64,000 nt of DNA from contig NZ_FOLN01000003.1 in NCBI RefSeq assembly GCF_900112395.1, positions 186,001 to 250,000 on the forward strand, written 5' to 3'. The notes beneath the pieces are model-generated. The model was not told the origin of the DNA, did no database searches, and worked only from the letters and a program-made list of their open reading frames with translations. The stretch is from Algibacter lectus (GTDB lineage: Bacteria; Bacteroidota; Bacteroidia; Flavobacteriales; Flavobacteriaceae). The position numbers were made by a program, and so were the translations under genes. Shown here in pieces: positions 25,795 through 34,389 of the stretch (within the stretch, counting starts at the first letter, position 1; every line of letters begins with the position of its first letter).

Positions 25795-28491
25795 ATGGAA
25801 AAAAGAATAACTCTATTAATATGCTTATTTGTTAGTGCTACTATTTGTGCGCAAAATAGAGCTTCTGTACAAGGAAATGTTTCGGATGCTTTTGGTGCTT
25901 TGCCAGGAGCTTTAATTAGTGTTGAAGGTTACGAAGTACAAACAACTACCAATATAAACGGTGATTTTAAACTAGAGCTTGAGGAAGGAGATTATGTGAT
26001 AGCAGCATCCTTCATTATGTATAATAGTAAAAGTAAGTCCATTTCGCTTAAGGTTGGAGATAGTGTTACTGCTGATTTTCGTTTAGAAACGGGGTTTTCT
26101 GCGGATGAGCCCGTGTCTTTAGGTACACGATCTAAACCGCAATCTGCTTTAGAAACTACGGTGCCTATTGAGATTATAACCCCCGAAGAAATAAGTAATT
26201 CATCTCATTTTGAATTAGGTGAATTACTACAGTTTTTAGTGCCATCGTTTCATTCTACCCAACAAACGGTTTCCGATGGAACAGACCATATCGATCCGGC
26301 AACTTTACGAGGTTTAGGGCCAGACCAACTTTTGGTTTTAATAAATGGAAAGCGTCGCCATACATCGTCTATGCTAAATGTAAATAATACTATTGGTAGA
26401 GGTAGTGTGGGTACGGATTTTAATGCGATACCGGTATCTTCAATCGATCATATTGAAATTTTAAGAGATGGCGCAACCTCTCAGTACGGATCGGATGCTA
26501 TTGCAGGAGTTGTTAATATTGTTTTAAAGAAACAAACGGATGTTATCGATATTGATACAGGAACTAAAATCAATACAGAAAAAGATGGTGTTAACCATTA
26601 TTTTAGTGGAAATTTTGGTTTAAAAATAGGTAATACAGGTTTTATAAATATTACCGGAGAGTTTAGAGATAGAGGAGCTACAAATAGAGCAGGCAACTAT
26701 ACCGGAAATGTTTATGTTGATAATGATGATGTCTTGGATAGCCAATTGATAGAAGATAACGATTTTTTCTCTCAAACAGGTTATAAAAATCAACAAGTGA
26801 TGGAAGTTGGTAGTGCTGCAACTAGAAACTCGGCTTTAGCATTTAATGGTGAATTATCACTTTTTGATAAAGCTAATCTTTACTTTTTTGGTGGGCGTAA
26901 TTCTAGAGAAGGTACTTCAAAAGGGTTTTATCGTTTTCCTGGAGAAACCGATCGTGTTGTAGAAGAGCTTCATCCAAATGGATTTTCACCAGAAATTTTA
27001 ACAAACATTCAAGATGATGCCGTTACCTTCGGGATTCGAGGCGAAAAAAATGGTTGGGATATCGACTTTAGTCATTCCATGGGGTCTAATAGTATAGATT
27101 TTACGGTTAACAATTCTAACAATGCATCGCTTGGTGTTATTTCACCTAGAACGTTTAAATCTGGTGGTTATCAATACGAACTTAATACCACTAATTTAGA
27201 TTTTAGCAGACCTTTTGATGTTATGAAGGGACTTAACTTGGCCTTTGGAGGCGAACTACGTGTGGAGCGTTACGAGATTATTTCTGGCGAAGAAGATTCG
27301 TATATTAATGGTGATGTAATGTATGAAGATGAAAATGGAGAATTAAGACCTAAAATTATAGGTGCTCAAGTATTTCCTGGTATACAACCACAAGATGAAC
27401 TTATTCGTTACCGTTCTAATGCTTCTGGATATGTTGATGCTGAGTTGAAGCCTATTGAGCCGATGCTTATAAAAGGTGCGTTTCGATATGAATCTAACAA
27501 CGATTTTGGAGAAAACTCACTTTGGAAACTTTCTGCTCGATATAAGTTTGGTAAAAAGACTTCGTTGAGGTCTAGTTATTCTACAGGTTTTAGAGCACCA
27601 TCTATGCATCAAGTGTTTTTTCAAAAAATTAGCACACAGTTTTTTGATGGGGATATTAGTCAGGTTGGTACGTTTAACCATGAAAGTACTTTGGTAACCG
27701 ATGCTTTTGAGGTAAGCAAGCTTAAACCAGAATTATCAAAACATTTTAGCCTTGGTTTAAGTACTAAAATAGAAAATAAATACACGCTTTCTTTTGATTA
27801 TTATAATATCAATATTGAAGATCGAATTGTGCTATCAGGACAGTTTGATGAGGGTTACGAAGATTTATTGGCGCCGTTTAATGTTACGGCTGCTCAGTTT
27901 TTTGCCAATGCAATAGATTCAAGAACTAATGGTGTAGAAATGTCTTTCCATTACAAAAATCAAATAGGAGCAGGTAAATTAAGCGGAAAGGTTTCGGCTA
28001 ATTTTACTGAAACCAAAGTGACTAAAGTAAATAGAAGTAATATTGTAGATAGTGATATTGAATCTTTATTTAACAGAGAAGAGCGTTCTAGAATAGAGTC
28101 TGCTCAACCAAAAGTGAAGATAAACTCGTATTTGAATTATGAAATTAATGATTTTAAATTCAATTTAGTGGGTACTTATTTTGGAAGCGTAATGTATATT
28201 CACCCAGATGATGGTGATTCAAGTAATTGGGAGTTTAATGAGTTTACGGGTAATGTTGAAACTCGCGATCAAAAATTCGATCCAAAGTTTGTAACCGATT
28301 TGTATGTAACTTATAATTACGAGAATTGGCTACAAGCAACAGTTGGGTGTAATAATATTTTTGATGTATACCCAAACAAGCATACACACTCGGCTAATAC
28401 GGTGAATGGAAGTTTGGTTTACAGTAGGCGTGTGCAGCAATTTGGTGTAAACGGCGCCAACGTATTTGCTAAAATATTGTTACGTTTATAA
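25795..28491 (+). CDS. TonB-dependent receptor of the two-component unit
   Basis: This outer-membrane receptor of 898 aa has a signal peptide (MEKRITLLICLFVSATICAQ), a carboxypeptidase-like domain (about 22-100), and a plug with ATLRGLGPDQLLVLINGKRRHTSS and EILRDGATSQYGSDAIAGVVNIV. A long barrel follows and ends FAKILLRL. No SusD-like partner follows, which argues against a polysaccharide locus. It lies between a response regulator and a YfiR-domain histidine kinase and overlaps neither. The ligand is unknown. Confidence 0.92.
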   Translation: MEKRITLLICLFVSATICAQNRASVQGNVSDAFGALPGALISVEGYEVQTTTNINGDFKLELEEGDYVIAASFIMYNSKSKSISLKVGDSVTADFRLETGFSADEPVSLGTRSKPQSALETTVPIEIITPEEISNSSHFELGELLQFLVPSFHSTQQTVSDGTDHIDPATLRGLGPDQLLVLINGKRRHTSSMLNVNNTIGRGSVGTDFNAIPVSSIDHIEILRDGATSQYGSDAIAGVVNIVLKKQTDVIDIDTGTKINTEKDGVNHYFSGNFGLKIGNTGFINITGEFRDRGATNRAGNYTGNVYVDNDDVLDSQLIEDNDFFSQTGYKNQQVMEVGSAATRNSALAFNGELSLFDKANLYFFGGRNSREGTSKGFYRFPGETDRVVEELHPNGFSPEILTNIQDDAVTFGIRGEKNGWDIDFSHSMGSNSIDFTVNNSNNASLGVISPRTFKSGGYQYELNTTNLDFSRPFDVMKGLNLAFGGELRVERYEIISGEEDSYINGDVMYEDENGELRPKIIGAQVFPGIQPQDELIRYRSNASGYVDAELKPIEPMLIKGAFRYESNNDFGENSLWKLSARYKFGKKTSLRSSYSTGFRAPSMHQVFFQKISTQFFDGDISQVGTFNHESTLVTDAFEVSKLKPELSKHFSLGLSTKIENKYTLSFDYYNINIEDRIVLSGQFDEGYEDLLAPFNVTAAQFFANAIDSRTNGVEMSFHYKNQIGAGKLSGKVSANFTETKVTKVNRSNIVDSDIESLFNREERSRIESAQPKVKINSYLNYEINDFKFNLVGTYFGSVMYIHPDDGDSSNWEFNEFTGNVETRDQKFDPKFVTDLYVTYNYENWLQATVGCNNIFDVYPNKHTHSANTVNGSLVYSRRVQQFGVNGANVFAKILLRL

Positions 28492-28495
28492 TGTT

Positions 28496-30292
28496 ATGAA
28501 ATCTAATGTTTTAATAAAATATGCTTTAATGCTGTTGTGTCTAATGGCTATGCAAGCATATGCTCAAAACACAGATAACGAGCAGGTAAAACGACTTAAG
28601 CGAGCTATTTTTATATTCAATGTTGCAGAGCAAACACTTTATGGTGATACGCATACAGATCCAAATTTTGTTATTGGGGTTTTGGGTAAGGATCGTACTG
28701 TTATAGATTTAAAAAGCTTAGCGCAAAAAAGGGAAATTAAAAATAAGCCAGTTAAAGTGGTTAGTTTTAGTCGTGTAAAAGATATTAAAAACGTAGATGT
28801 TGTTTACACTAATTATGATAAGAATTTTGATATTTCGTATGTTTTAAATAAAATATCGAGCAGTAATACTTTACTTATTACGGAGAATTACCCGTTTAAT
28901 TCTTCTATGATTAATATTGTTAATGTAGGCAATGATTTTCAATATGAAATTAATGAGAAACTTATGCGAGGCAGCAATATTACTGCGTACTACAATCTTC
29001 GCAAAAATGCTATTTCGACTATAGAAAAATGGAAACAGTTGTTTCAGAATTCTGAAGATACTTTAGCTAAAACTAAAGATAAATTATCTGAAGTAGAAGG
29101 TAATATTAAGCTTAAAGATGAGGAGATTAAAGGCCAAAAACAAACTATAGGCGATAAAGAAAATTTGTTAAAAAATAAAAACAAATCTTTAGCAAATCAA
29201 GAAAATGAAATTAAGGAACTTATATCGCTTTCTGAGCTTCAAAAGAAAAAATACTCCGATAAATTAATTATCGAAAGCGAGCTGGAGCAGCGTATTTTAA
29301 AGCAGGTAGATTCGCTTAAAAACAAGCAAGAAAAAATTGCGCAGAGTAATAGTGAGATAGAAAAGCAGAACGTTATTCTTGTTCAACAAAGAGAAGATAT
29401 ACTTGATAAGGAGTTGAAAGCTAAAGAAATTAATGAAAAACTGAATACACAGCGCACAATTAATTACTTGTTATTGGCATTGGTGCTTTTTGCTGTAATA
29501 TTGGTTTGGGTGATATTGAGAAATTACTATGGTACAAAGCGATTAAATACTGTTTTAAAGGAGAAGAACAACACGATATATAGCCAGTCTTTTACGTTAG
29601 CTTCTAAGAATAAAGAATTAGAAGAGTTTGCGTATATCACAAGTCATGATTTAAAAGAGCCTTTGGCAACCATTTCTGGGCTTATTGCTTTGTTAAAAGA
29701 TGATTATAAAGGAAAACTCGATGATGATGCTATGATGAGTATGGAGTTTATAGATAAATCTAGCGAACGCATGCGAACCCAGATAGACGATTTGCTGGAG
29801 TATTCTAAATTAGGTAAATCTAAAGAGAAAACTGAGATTGATTGTAATGATTTACTAGGAGAAATAACGTTGGATATTGCGAATGCTATTACGCGCTTTA
29901 ATGCCAAAGTAACCTACGGAGATTTACCGACTGTTTTAGGTAGTAAGGTTGAGCTTAGAGGGGTTTTTCAGAATTTAATAAATAATGCCATTAAGTTTAA
30001 AAAAGCAGATGTAGACCCTGAGGTAGTTATTAGTTTTAAAACCGTTATTTACGGTCCGCAGAACAAAAACTTTTGGCAATTTGAGGTAGCAGATAATGGT
30101 ATTGGTATTTCTCAAAAGCATAAAAGTAAAGTTTTCTCTATTTTCCAGAGGCTGCATTCTCGTGAAGAATATGAGGGAACAGGTATTGGTTTGTCTTTTT
30201 GTAAAAAAATAGTTGAGTCTTTGGGTGGTCAAATTTGGTTTGAATCTGAAGTGCATAAAGGCACCACGTTTTTCTTTACTATACCTAAGTAG
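28496..30292 (+). CDS. Membrane histidine kinase with periplasmic YfiR-like domain
   Basis: This sensor kinase of 598 aa has a signal sequence (1-24), a periplasmic YfiR/HmsC-like domain (about 30-165, starting KRAIFIFNVAEQTLY), a long coiled coil (about 175-315), and one membrane helix (about 322-342). HisKA follows with the phospho-accepting H384 in YITSHDLKEPL, then HATPase_c with N, G1 (ADNGIGIS) and G2 (GTGIGLSFCKK) boxes. I chose the ATG at 28496, five bases after the receptor stop, over the upstream in-frame ATG at 28466, because it gives a clean signal peptide. The single-domain regulator upstream is its likely partner. Confidence 0.9.
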   Translation: MKSNVLIKYALMLLCLMAMQAYAQNTDNEQVKRLKRAIFIFNVAEQTLYGDTHTDPNFVIGVLGKDRTVIDLKSLAQKREIKNKPVKVVSFSRVKDIKNVDVVYTNYDKNFDISYVLNKISSSNTLLITENYPFNSSMINIVNVGNDFQYEINEKLMRGSNITAYYNLRKNAISTIEKWKQLFQNSEDTLAKTKDKLSEVEGNIKLKDEEIKGQKQTIGDKENLLKNKNKSLANQENEIKELISLSELQKKKYSDKLIIESELEQRILKQVDSLKNKQEKIAQSNSEIEKQNVILVQQREDILDKELKAKEINEKLNTQRTINYLLLALVLFAVILVWVILRNYYGTKRLNTVLKEKNNTIYSQSFTLASKNKELEEFAYITSHDLKEPLATISGLIALLKDDYKGKLDDDAMMSMEFIDKSSERMRTQIDDLLEYSKLGKSKEKTEIDCNDLLGEITLDIANAITRFNAKVTYGDLPTVLGSKVELRGVFQNLINNAIKFKKADVDPEVVISFKTVIYGPQNKNFWQFEVADNGIGISQKHKSKVFSIFQRLHSREEYEGTGIGLSFCKKIVESLGGQIWFESEVHKGTTFFFTIPK

Positions 30293-30363
30293 AGCAAAGG
30301 TTTTATAAAAAGTAAGCCTGCTATTTCTAGTAAATTTACATTGTTTTTTAAGTAGCGATTGCT

Positions 30364-30438
30364 GCGTTAAGGATTGAGGCGTTTGTTGAAGCTCCTCGAA
30401 GAGAGCGACTGCCGAAAGCCCGACCCTTGTGGTAACGC
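30364..30438 (+). repeat. Dispersed intergenic repeat, copy C
   Basis: This 75-bp segment is bounded by GCGTTA and TAACGC. It contains AGGATTGAGGCG and GCCGAAAGCCCGACCC, the core blocks of the family, with an internal GCTCCTCGAAGAGAGC hairpin-like segment. It lies between the kinase and the TerB-like gene. Confidence 0.7.
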
Positions 30439-30513
30439 CCAAATATTTGAAATTTCGGTTTATAATATTAAAAAAAATATGTAGGTTTGCATCACTTAAA
30501 AAAGAAAAAAGAT

Positions 30514-30945
30514 ATGTCGTTTTCAGATTTATTTGATAGTGGTTTTAAAAAGCGTAATGAGGATCATTTTGCTGCAATTGTAAGAATTGCAATGGATGAC
30601 GGCGTGATTACAGTTGAGGAACAAGCGTTTTTAGAGCGATTAGCTCGTAATTTAGATATTGGTGAAGGTGACTTTAATTTGATATTAGAGGATTATAAAT
30701 CGCACCCAATTAACCCTCCAACATCTTACGATCGTCGTTTAGAGCGTTTATATGATTTAGCACGTATGGTTTATGTGGATCATATTAAGGGCGATCACGA
30801 AGAAATTTTACTTAGAAAAATAGCTTTAGGGCTTGGTTTTCATGCTGATAATGTAAAGTATATTGTGGATAAAGCATTGACTTTAGTTAATAGCGGTACG
30901 GATTTAGATGATTTTATTGATGCCATGAAAAAAATGAATCAATAA
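30514..30945 (+). CDS. TerB-like helical protein
   Basis: The 143-aa protein resembles the TerB tellurite-resistance/co-chaperone fold, an all-helical domain that often acts in stress responses. Matching features are the acidic block MDDGVITVEEQAFLERLARNL and the second repeat YVDHIKGDHEEILLRKIALGLGF. I chose the ATG at 30514 (MSFSDLFDSGFKKRN); the ATG at 30487 would add a Lys-rich stretch. It is followed by a strong terminator and converges with the WYL gene. A TerB-like fold does not by itself imply tellurite resistance. Confidence 0.75.
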   Translation: MSFSDLFDSGFKKRNEDHFAAIVRIAMDDGVITVEEQAFLERLARNLDIGEGDFNLILEDYKSHPINPPTSYDRRLERLYDLARMVYVDHIKGDHEEILLRKIALGLGFHADNVKYIVDKALTLVNSGTDLDDFIDAMKKMNQ

Positions 30946-30970
30946 TTGTTTAATCTATGTTATATAATGT

Positions 30971-30997
30971 AAGCACCCTTTTTAGGGTGCTTTTTTT
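30971..30997 (+). terminator. Rho-independent terminator between TerB-like and WYL genes
   Basis: AAGCACCCT and AGGGTGCTT form a perfect stem with a TTTT loop, followed by a T-tract. The A-tract is short on the other side, so it mainly serves the plus-strand gene. Confidence 0.85.
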
Positions 30998-31000
30998 ATG

Positions 31001-32722
31001 TTATAGGGTTTGGTGTTCTGCGTATTGCAAGCCATTAGGTAATTTGATAGAAGAAAACTCTAAATGTAATACCCGACGACGTTTTTGAACAATTGTTGGA
31101 GAAGAAGCATGCAATAATAATGGTTTTATTAATTGAACACCGCCTGCTGCAATTTCGCTTATAAAAGGAATTGAATTATTAGAAATAAGCTTTATTTCTT
31201 CATCATTTAAACGCTTATTGTGTGAGCCCGGAATCACTTTTAAAGCCCCATTTTTATTTGTAGTATCATCCAAATGGATACGTATTGAAAACGTATTTTT
31301 AGAAATATTTTCAGGAGGACAAACACTTATGACTCCTTTTTTATTAGTCCATGATTTAAAACCATCAACCTCTATTTTTTCCAAGACATTTATGGGTACA
31401 TCTTGATGCCAGGTTACATACCAATTGTCTTTTGGAGATTTATCAAAATAAATAGCTTTAGTTAAGAACACATCTTTATCAATCGATTTAATTAGCTTTT
31501 TAAAATTCTTGTTAAATAAAGTGTCTTTTAATTTTGGGATTTTTTTTAATACTTCACGCATGCCAAAAGCTTGCTCGTTATGTTCTTTTATATAACTATC
31601 AAGATTAGTTTTTAGTTTTCTAATGTCTCTTTTGGTATAGATATGGTTTAGAATTCCAAAACCTTTATGTTCTAATCGTTTTGCAATGGTTTGTAGGTTT
31701 TTGTCGTTAATTTCAGTTTCGTAAGCATCTACAGCATCATACAAGCGCTCTTTTATATTTCGCTTTAAGCGTTCGGGAGCAATTACTTTTACACCTTCCC
31801 CTAGACCTAAAATTTCTTTTTCAAGTTCAAAATTAAGCTGTACGTCTAAAGCGATTGTTACACCATAATTATCGCGACTTACTTCTCTTTGCGAATGATG
31901 GAATGGTTTAGTTAAAACGTAAGGTGCGTGTTTGTGATTCACGTAAAGCAATACAGGGTCTGGTTCTAAATGCGGACTTACAGAAACCCCAATAACATCT
32001 TTATAATAGGTTTCTGAGTCAAATGTTACGTCAGGTAAAAAACTATTTTCACTTTTATTTAAAGCAATAATTCTATCTAAAGCTAAATTCATTAAGCCTT
32101 CATTCTTGTTTCTTTTTCCAATAATAAACCAGCGGTTTCTGAACTCTTTTAGTAAATATGGATGAAATGTAAATGTGCTTTCTTGTCTAGCTTTAAAAGA
32201 TTGGTAAGTAATGTCTATCGCTGCTTTCTTTAAAATATACTGATAGAGTTTATCTAAATATTTTAAGCCTTTTAAGTTCTCGTTTTTCTCAAAATCTATT
32301 AGTGATTTTTCATTTGTTTTCTGTGTGTAAACATGATTTTCTAGTTTTTGAACCATACTGCTTAACTCATCAAAATGAGAGAAACCTTGAAATTGTTTTA
32401 AGAAAGAAACCGCTTCTGATAACTTAGTTAAATCTTGGTTGGAAATTGGGCTGTTAGTAATACTATAATCGTCGGCATCGTATTTATAAAACTTTCTATT
32501 ATAAACTACAATTGGTGCATTGTAGCCTAGTTTGTCACTACGCATCATTTGTAGATCTAGTTGTACTGTACGTTTGCTGACATCAATATCTTTACCTTCA
32601 TAGTCATATAAAGCATCAGAAACAGCTTCAATTAAATCATTAAGTGTCCATTGCTTAAAGTTGTTTTGAAGGCATTTATCTATTGTTTTATATCGAATTA
32701 ATGCATTTTTGTTTACAGCCAT
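31001..32722 (-). CDS. WYL-domain transcriptional regulator fused to a phytanoyl-CoA-dioxygenase-like domain
   Basis: This is a single open frame of 573 aa. Residues 1 to about 85 form a DNA-binding winged helix (TLNDLIEAVSDAL, KRTVQLDLQMMRSDKLGYNAP). A WYL-type ligand domain covers about 145-325, where RWFIIGKRN takes the place of the name-giving residues and LALDRI follows. From about 345 the chain becomes a PhyH-like Fe(II)/2-oxoglutarate dioxygenase with the iron motif H439-x-D441 in TWHQDVP, distal H538 in LLLHAS, and a 2-oxoglutarate Arg among R548-R550. All catalytic ligands are present. WYL proteins bind nucleic-acid or nucleotide-like ligands and are frequent near defence genes. I do not know this fusion as a standard architecture. 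It diverges from a 206-aa gene, with a palindrome between them. Confidence 0.88.
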   Translation of the reverse strand: MAVNKNALIRYKTIDKCLQNNFKQWTLNDLIEAVSDALYDYEGKDIDVSKRTVQLDLQMMRSDKLGYNAPIVVYNRKFYKYDADDYSITNSPISNQDLTKLSEAVSFLKQFQGFSHFDELSSMVQKLENHVYTQKTNEKSLIDFEKNENLKGLKYLDKLYQYILKKAAIDITYQSFKARQESTFTFHPYLLKEFRNRWFIIGKRNKNEGLMNLALDRIIALNKSENSFLPDVTFDSETYYKDVIGVSVSPHLEPDPVLLYVNHKHAPYVLTKPFHHSQREVSRDNYGVTIALDVQLNFELEKEILGLGEGVKVIAPERLKRNIKERLYDAVDAYETEINDKNLQTIAKRLEHKGFGILNHIYTKRDIRKLKTNLDSYIKEHNEQAFGMREVLKKIPKLKDTLFNKNFKKLIKSIDKDVFLTKAIYFDKSPKDNWYVTWHQDVPINVLEKIEVDGFKSWTNKKGVISVCPPENISKNTFSIRIHLDDTTNKNGALKVIPGSHNKRLNDEEIKLISNNSIPFISEIAAGGVQLIKPLLLHASSPTIVQKRRRVLHLEFSSIKLPNGLQYAEHQTL

Positions 32723-32765
32723 TTTCTAAAAAAATTTCTTCTAATTTATGAGAAAATATCTAGTG

Positions 32766-32780
32766 CGCAAAAAGATTGCG
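32766..32780. promoter_or_regulatory. Palindromic site 1 (CGCAA-AAAGA-TTGCG) in the divergent WYL promoter
   Basis: The 15-mer CGCAAAAAGATTGCG is a 5-bp inverted repeat with a 5-bp spacer. It lies between the divergent WYL-PhyH and 206-aa genes, and a TTTG box starts 16 bases after its end. An identical 15-mer with identical spacing lies at 34390-34404. It is a candidate operator for the WYL regulator. Confidence 0.65.
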
Positions 32781-32816
32781 TATACATATGAGTAATTTGT
32801 ATCAAATATTAAAATT

Positions 32817-33437
32817 ATGGAAGCTTTAAAACTAAAAATATTTGATGTGTTAACTGAGAAAATAGCTGTTTCTCAATTTGAAAATTGGTTGTATTCTTCT
32901 GAATATATAAATCAAAAAATAAAAGCAGATTCTTTATTTTTTAACATAATCAATATCAATTATAGAGAAGCGAAATCGATAAAGGAGCTAAAAGAAATAA
33001 CGGCTAGTATTTTCACAGATGAAGAGCTGTTAGTTGTTAAGTTACTACAAAATTGTATAAAAATAAAAAACGCTGAAGCTTCTAAGAATATTAAAAAATC
33101 TGTTGTAGGTATTATTTCCGATTTTGATTATTACACTGAATTAAATCCTTTTTGGGAATTTTATGATGTCTATAATTCATATGAATATTTTGAAGATGAA
33201 TATACTAGCGAAAAAGATATTGATATTAAGCTAAAAGGGATTGCTATTTCTGTGATTACTAAGTTTGAATCTGCAAAAAGCATAGAAGAAAGCATAGAGC
33301 TGTTGAAACAAATTGAAGAGAACAGTACGGAACAAAAAAATAATTTAAATTCTACTGATAGTTCTTTGAAAAACACTGTAAACGAAAAAGAGTATACCTT
33401 CATTCAAAAAATATTTGCTTTTTTCAAAAAAATATAA
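32817..33437 (+). CDS. Hypothetical protein, 206 aa, divergent to the WYL regulator
   Basis: I do not recognise the family. The sequence is acidic and mostly helical. Its N-terminal half (IFDVLTEKIAVSQFENWLYS, then FFNIININYREAKSIKELKE) resembles in style the small acidic immunity-like proteins of toxin systems, but that is only an impression. A low-complexity linker rich in Asn, Ser and Glu (about 165-190) precedes a short aromatic-basic end (FIQKIFAFFKKI) that could touch a membrane or a partner protein. There is no signal peptide. It starts 36 bases after palindromic site 1, so it is probably under the same control as the WYL gene. Confidence 0.7.
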   Translation: MEALKLKIFDVLTEKIAVSQFENWLYSSEYINQKIKADSLFFNIININYREAKSIKELKEITASIFTDEELLVVKLLQNCIKIKNAEASKNIKKSVVGIISDFDYYTELNPFWEFYDVYNSYEYFEDEYTSEKDIDIKLKGIAISVITKFESAKSIEESIELLKQIEENSTEQKNNLNSTDSSLKNTVNEKEYTFIQKIFAFFKKI

Positions 33438-33560
33438 TACTTCGTATTATGAAGCTAAATTTTAACTGGTTAGAAAAATAAATTTGGAGAAGTCGAAAAT
33501 AAATTTAGATATTTGCAACGCATTTCAACCAAAATCAAGTTGAATTAAAAATTAGAAACT

Positions 33561-33635
33561 ATGAGTTTATTTATAACATATCAAATCGATCCTAAAGGCA
33601 TTATGCCTTTTGTGATGCTTCGTGATTATCGTTAG
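33561..33635 (+). CDS. Possible 24-aa peptide inside the small-RNA segment
   Basis: ATG at 33561 opens a 24-codon frame (MSLFITYQIDPKGIMPF then VMLRDYR). The middle codons also form the perfect 7-bp hairpin at 33594-33610, so RNA structure may be the real constraint. It is followed by a terminator-like stem 28 bases after the stop, which fits a leader peptide or a tiny independent gene. No clear homologue comes to mind. Confidence 0.35.
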   Translation: MSLFITYQIDPKGIMPFVMLRDYR

Positions 33636-33663
33636 ATAAACTTTTCAATTTTATAAATGAAAG

Positions 33664-33699
33664 ATCCGAAGCAAGTTAAAAACTGTTTCGGATTTTTTA
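33664..33699 (+). terminator. Terminator-like hairpin after the 24-codon frame
   Basis: A 7-bp stem ATCCGAA/TTCGGAT encloses an inner AGTT-AAA-AACT stem and is followed by TTTTTTA. It would end the small transcript or attenuate the TPR gene downstream. Confidence 0.65.
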
Positions 33700-33828
33700 T
33701 TTCCAGTCATTAGCAAGCCTGCTAAACATATTTCCAAAAACAGTTATAAGTAGATATTATTTGTTGCTCAAAACACAATCTTGAGTGGCTCTAATAATTG
33801 TCTAAAATCAAAAAACAAAAATAAAACA

Positions 33829-34374
33829 ATGGACACGAATTTGTTAAACAACTACGTGCTTAAAGCTATAGATGCTTATCCGTATGAGTTAGAAGAAACT
33901 GTAGAAAATCTAAATTACGCCTTGTCTTACCAAAGTAATAATGCTTACGCTTTATACTTAATGGCACGTTTACAGGCAGAGCAATTAGGCGACTACGACA
34001 AAGCAAAGCAATATTATGCCGAAGCTTTAGCTAACAATATGGATTTTCAAAAAGTATATCCAAGGTACATTCAAGTGTTACTAGATAATGAAGATTTAGA
34101 AGAAGCCCAAAAACTAATCGATTTTGCCTTAACCATAAAAGGTGTTGATAAAGGTTGTATTTGGGAGAAACAAGGTCGGCTTTTTGAAATAAAGCAAGAG
34201 AACAAAAAGGCAATTAAAGCGCTTAAAACAGCGAAGCAATTTGGATTTAATAACGATTTTATAAGCTATATAGATTTAGAAATATCTAGAAACAAAAGCA
34301 AAATAAAGCCTAAAAAGAAACCGTCTAAAAGCAAAGCGAAGAAGAAAAAGTGTAAAAAGAAGAAAAATAAATGA
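33829..34374 (+). CDS. TPR-repeat protein with Lys-rich tail, upstream of the tRNA-like cluster
   Basis: The 181-aa protein holds two to three tetratricopeptide-like repeats (NNAYALYLMARLQAEQLGDY, then AKQYYAEALANN, then EAQKLIDFAL). It ends in about 30 residues dominated by lysine (KPKKKPSKSKAKKKKCKKK), a tail that would suit RNA binding. I chose the ATG at 33829; the frame is open upstream only to a TTG at 33781. The stop is 16 bases before palindromic site 2. It has no signal peptide. A role as an RNA or tRNA cofactor is an inference from the tail and the neighbours (tRNA-like genes, slipin, rtcB). An internal TTAGCA-AGCC-TGCTAA hairpin lies upstream at 33710-33725. Confidence 0.75.
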   Translation: MDTNLLNNYVLKAIDAYPYELEETVENLNYALSYQSNNAYALYLMARLQAEQLGDYDKAKQYYAEALANNMDFQKVYPRYIQVLLDNEDLEEAQKLIDFALTIKGVDKGCIWEKQGRLFEIKQENKKAIKALKTAKQFGFNNDFISYIDLEISRNKSKIKPKKKPSKSKAKKKKCKKKKNK

Positions 34375-34389
34375 AATTAATTATTACTA

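Larger units (their letters stand above)
33524..33699 (+). ncRNA. Candidate small structured RNA ending in a terminator
   Basis: Three hairpins follow each other. They are TTCAAC/GTTGAA (33524-33544), a perfect AAAGGCA-TTA-TGCCTTT (33594-33610), and a terminator-type stem ATCCGAA/TTCGGAT with inner AGTT/AACT and a T-run (33664-33699). A GATATTTG box lies just upstream near 33508. It could be a free-standing small RNA or the leader of the TPR gene. A 24-codon frame lies inside it and is listed separately. Confidence 0.45.

Noticed and set aside
30514-30945. TerB-like gene as proof of a tellurite-resistance operon
   Set aside because: No other ter genes are present; the fold occurs alone in many genomes.
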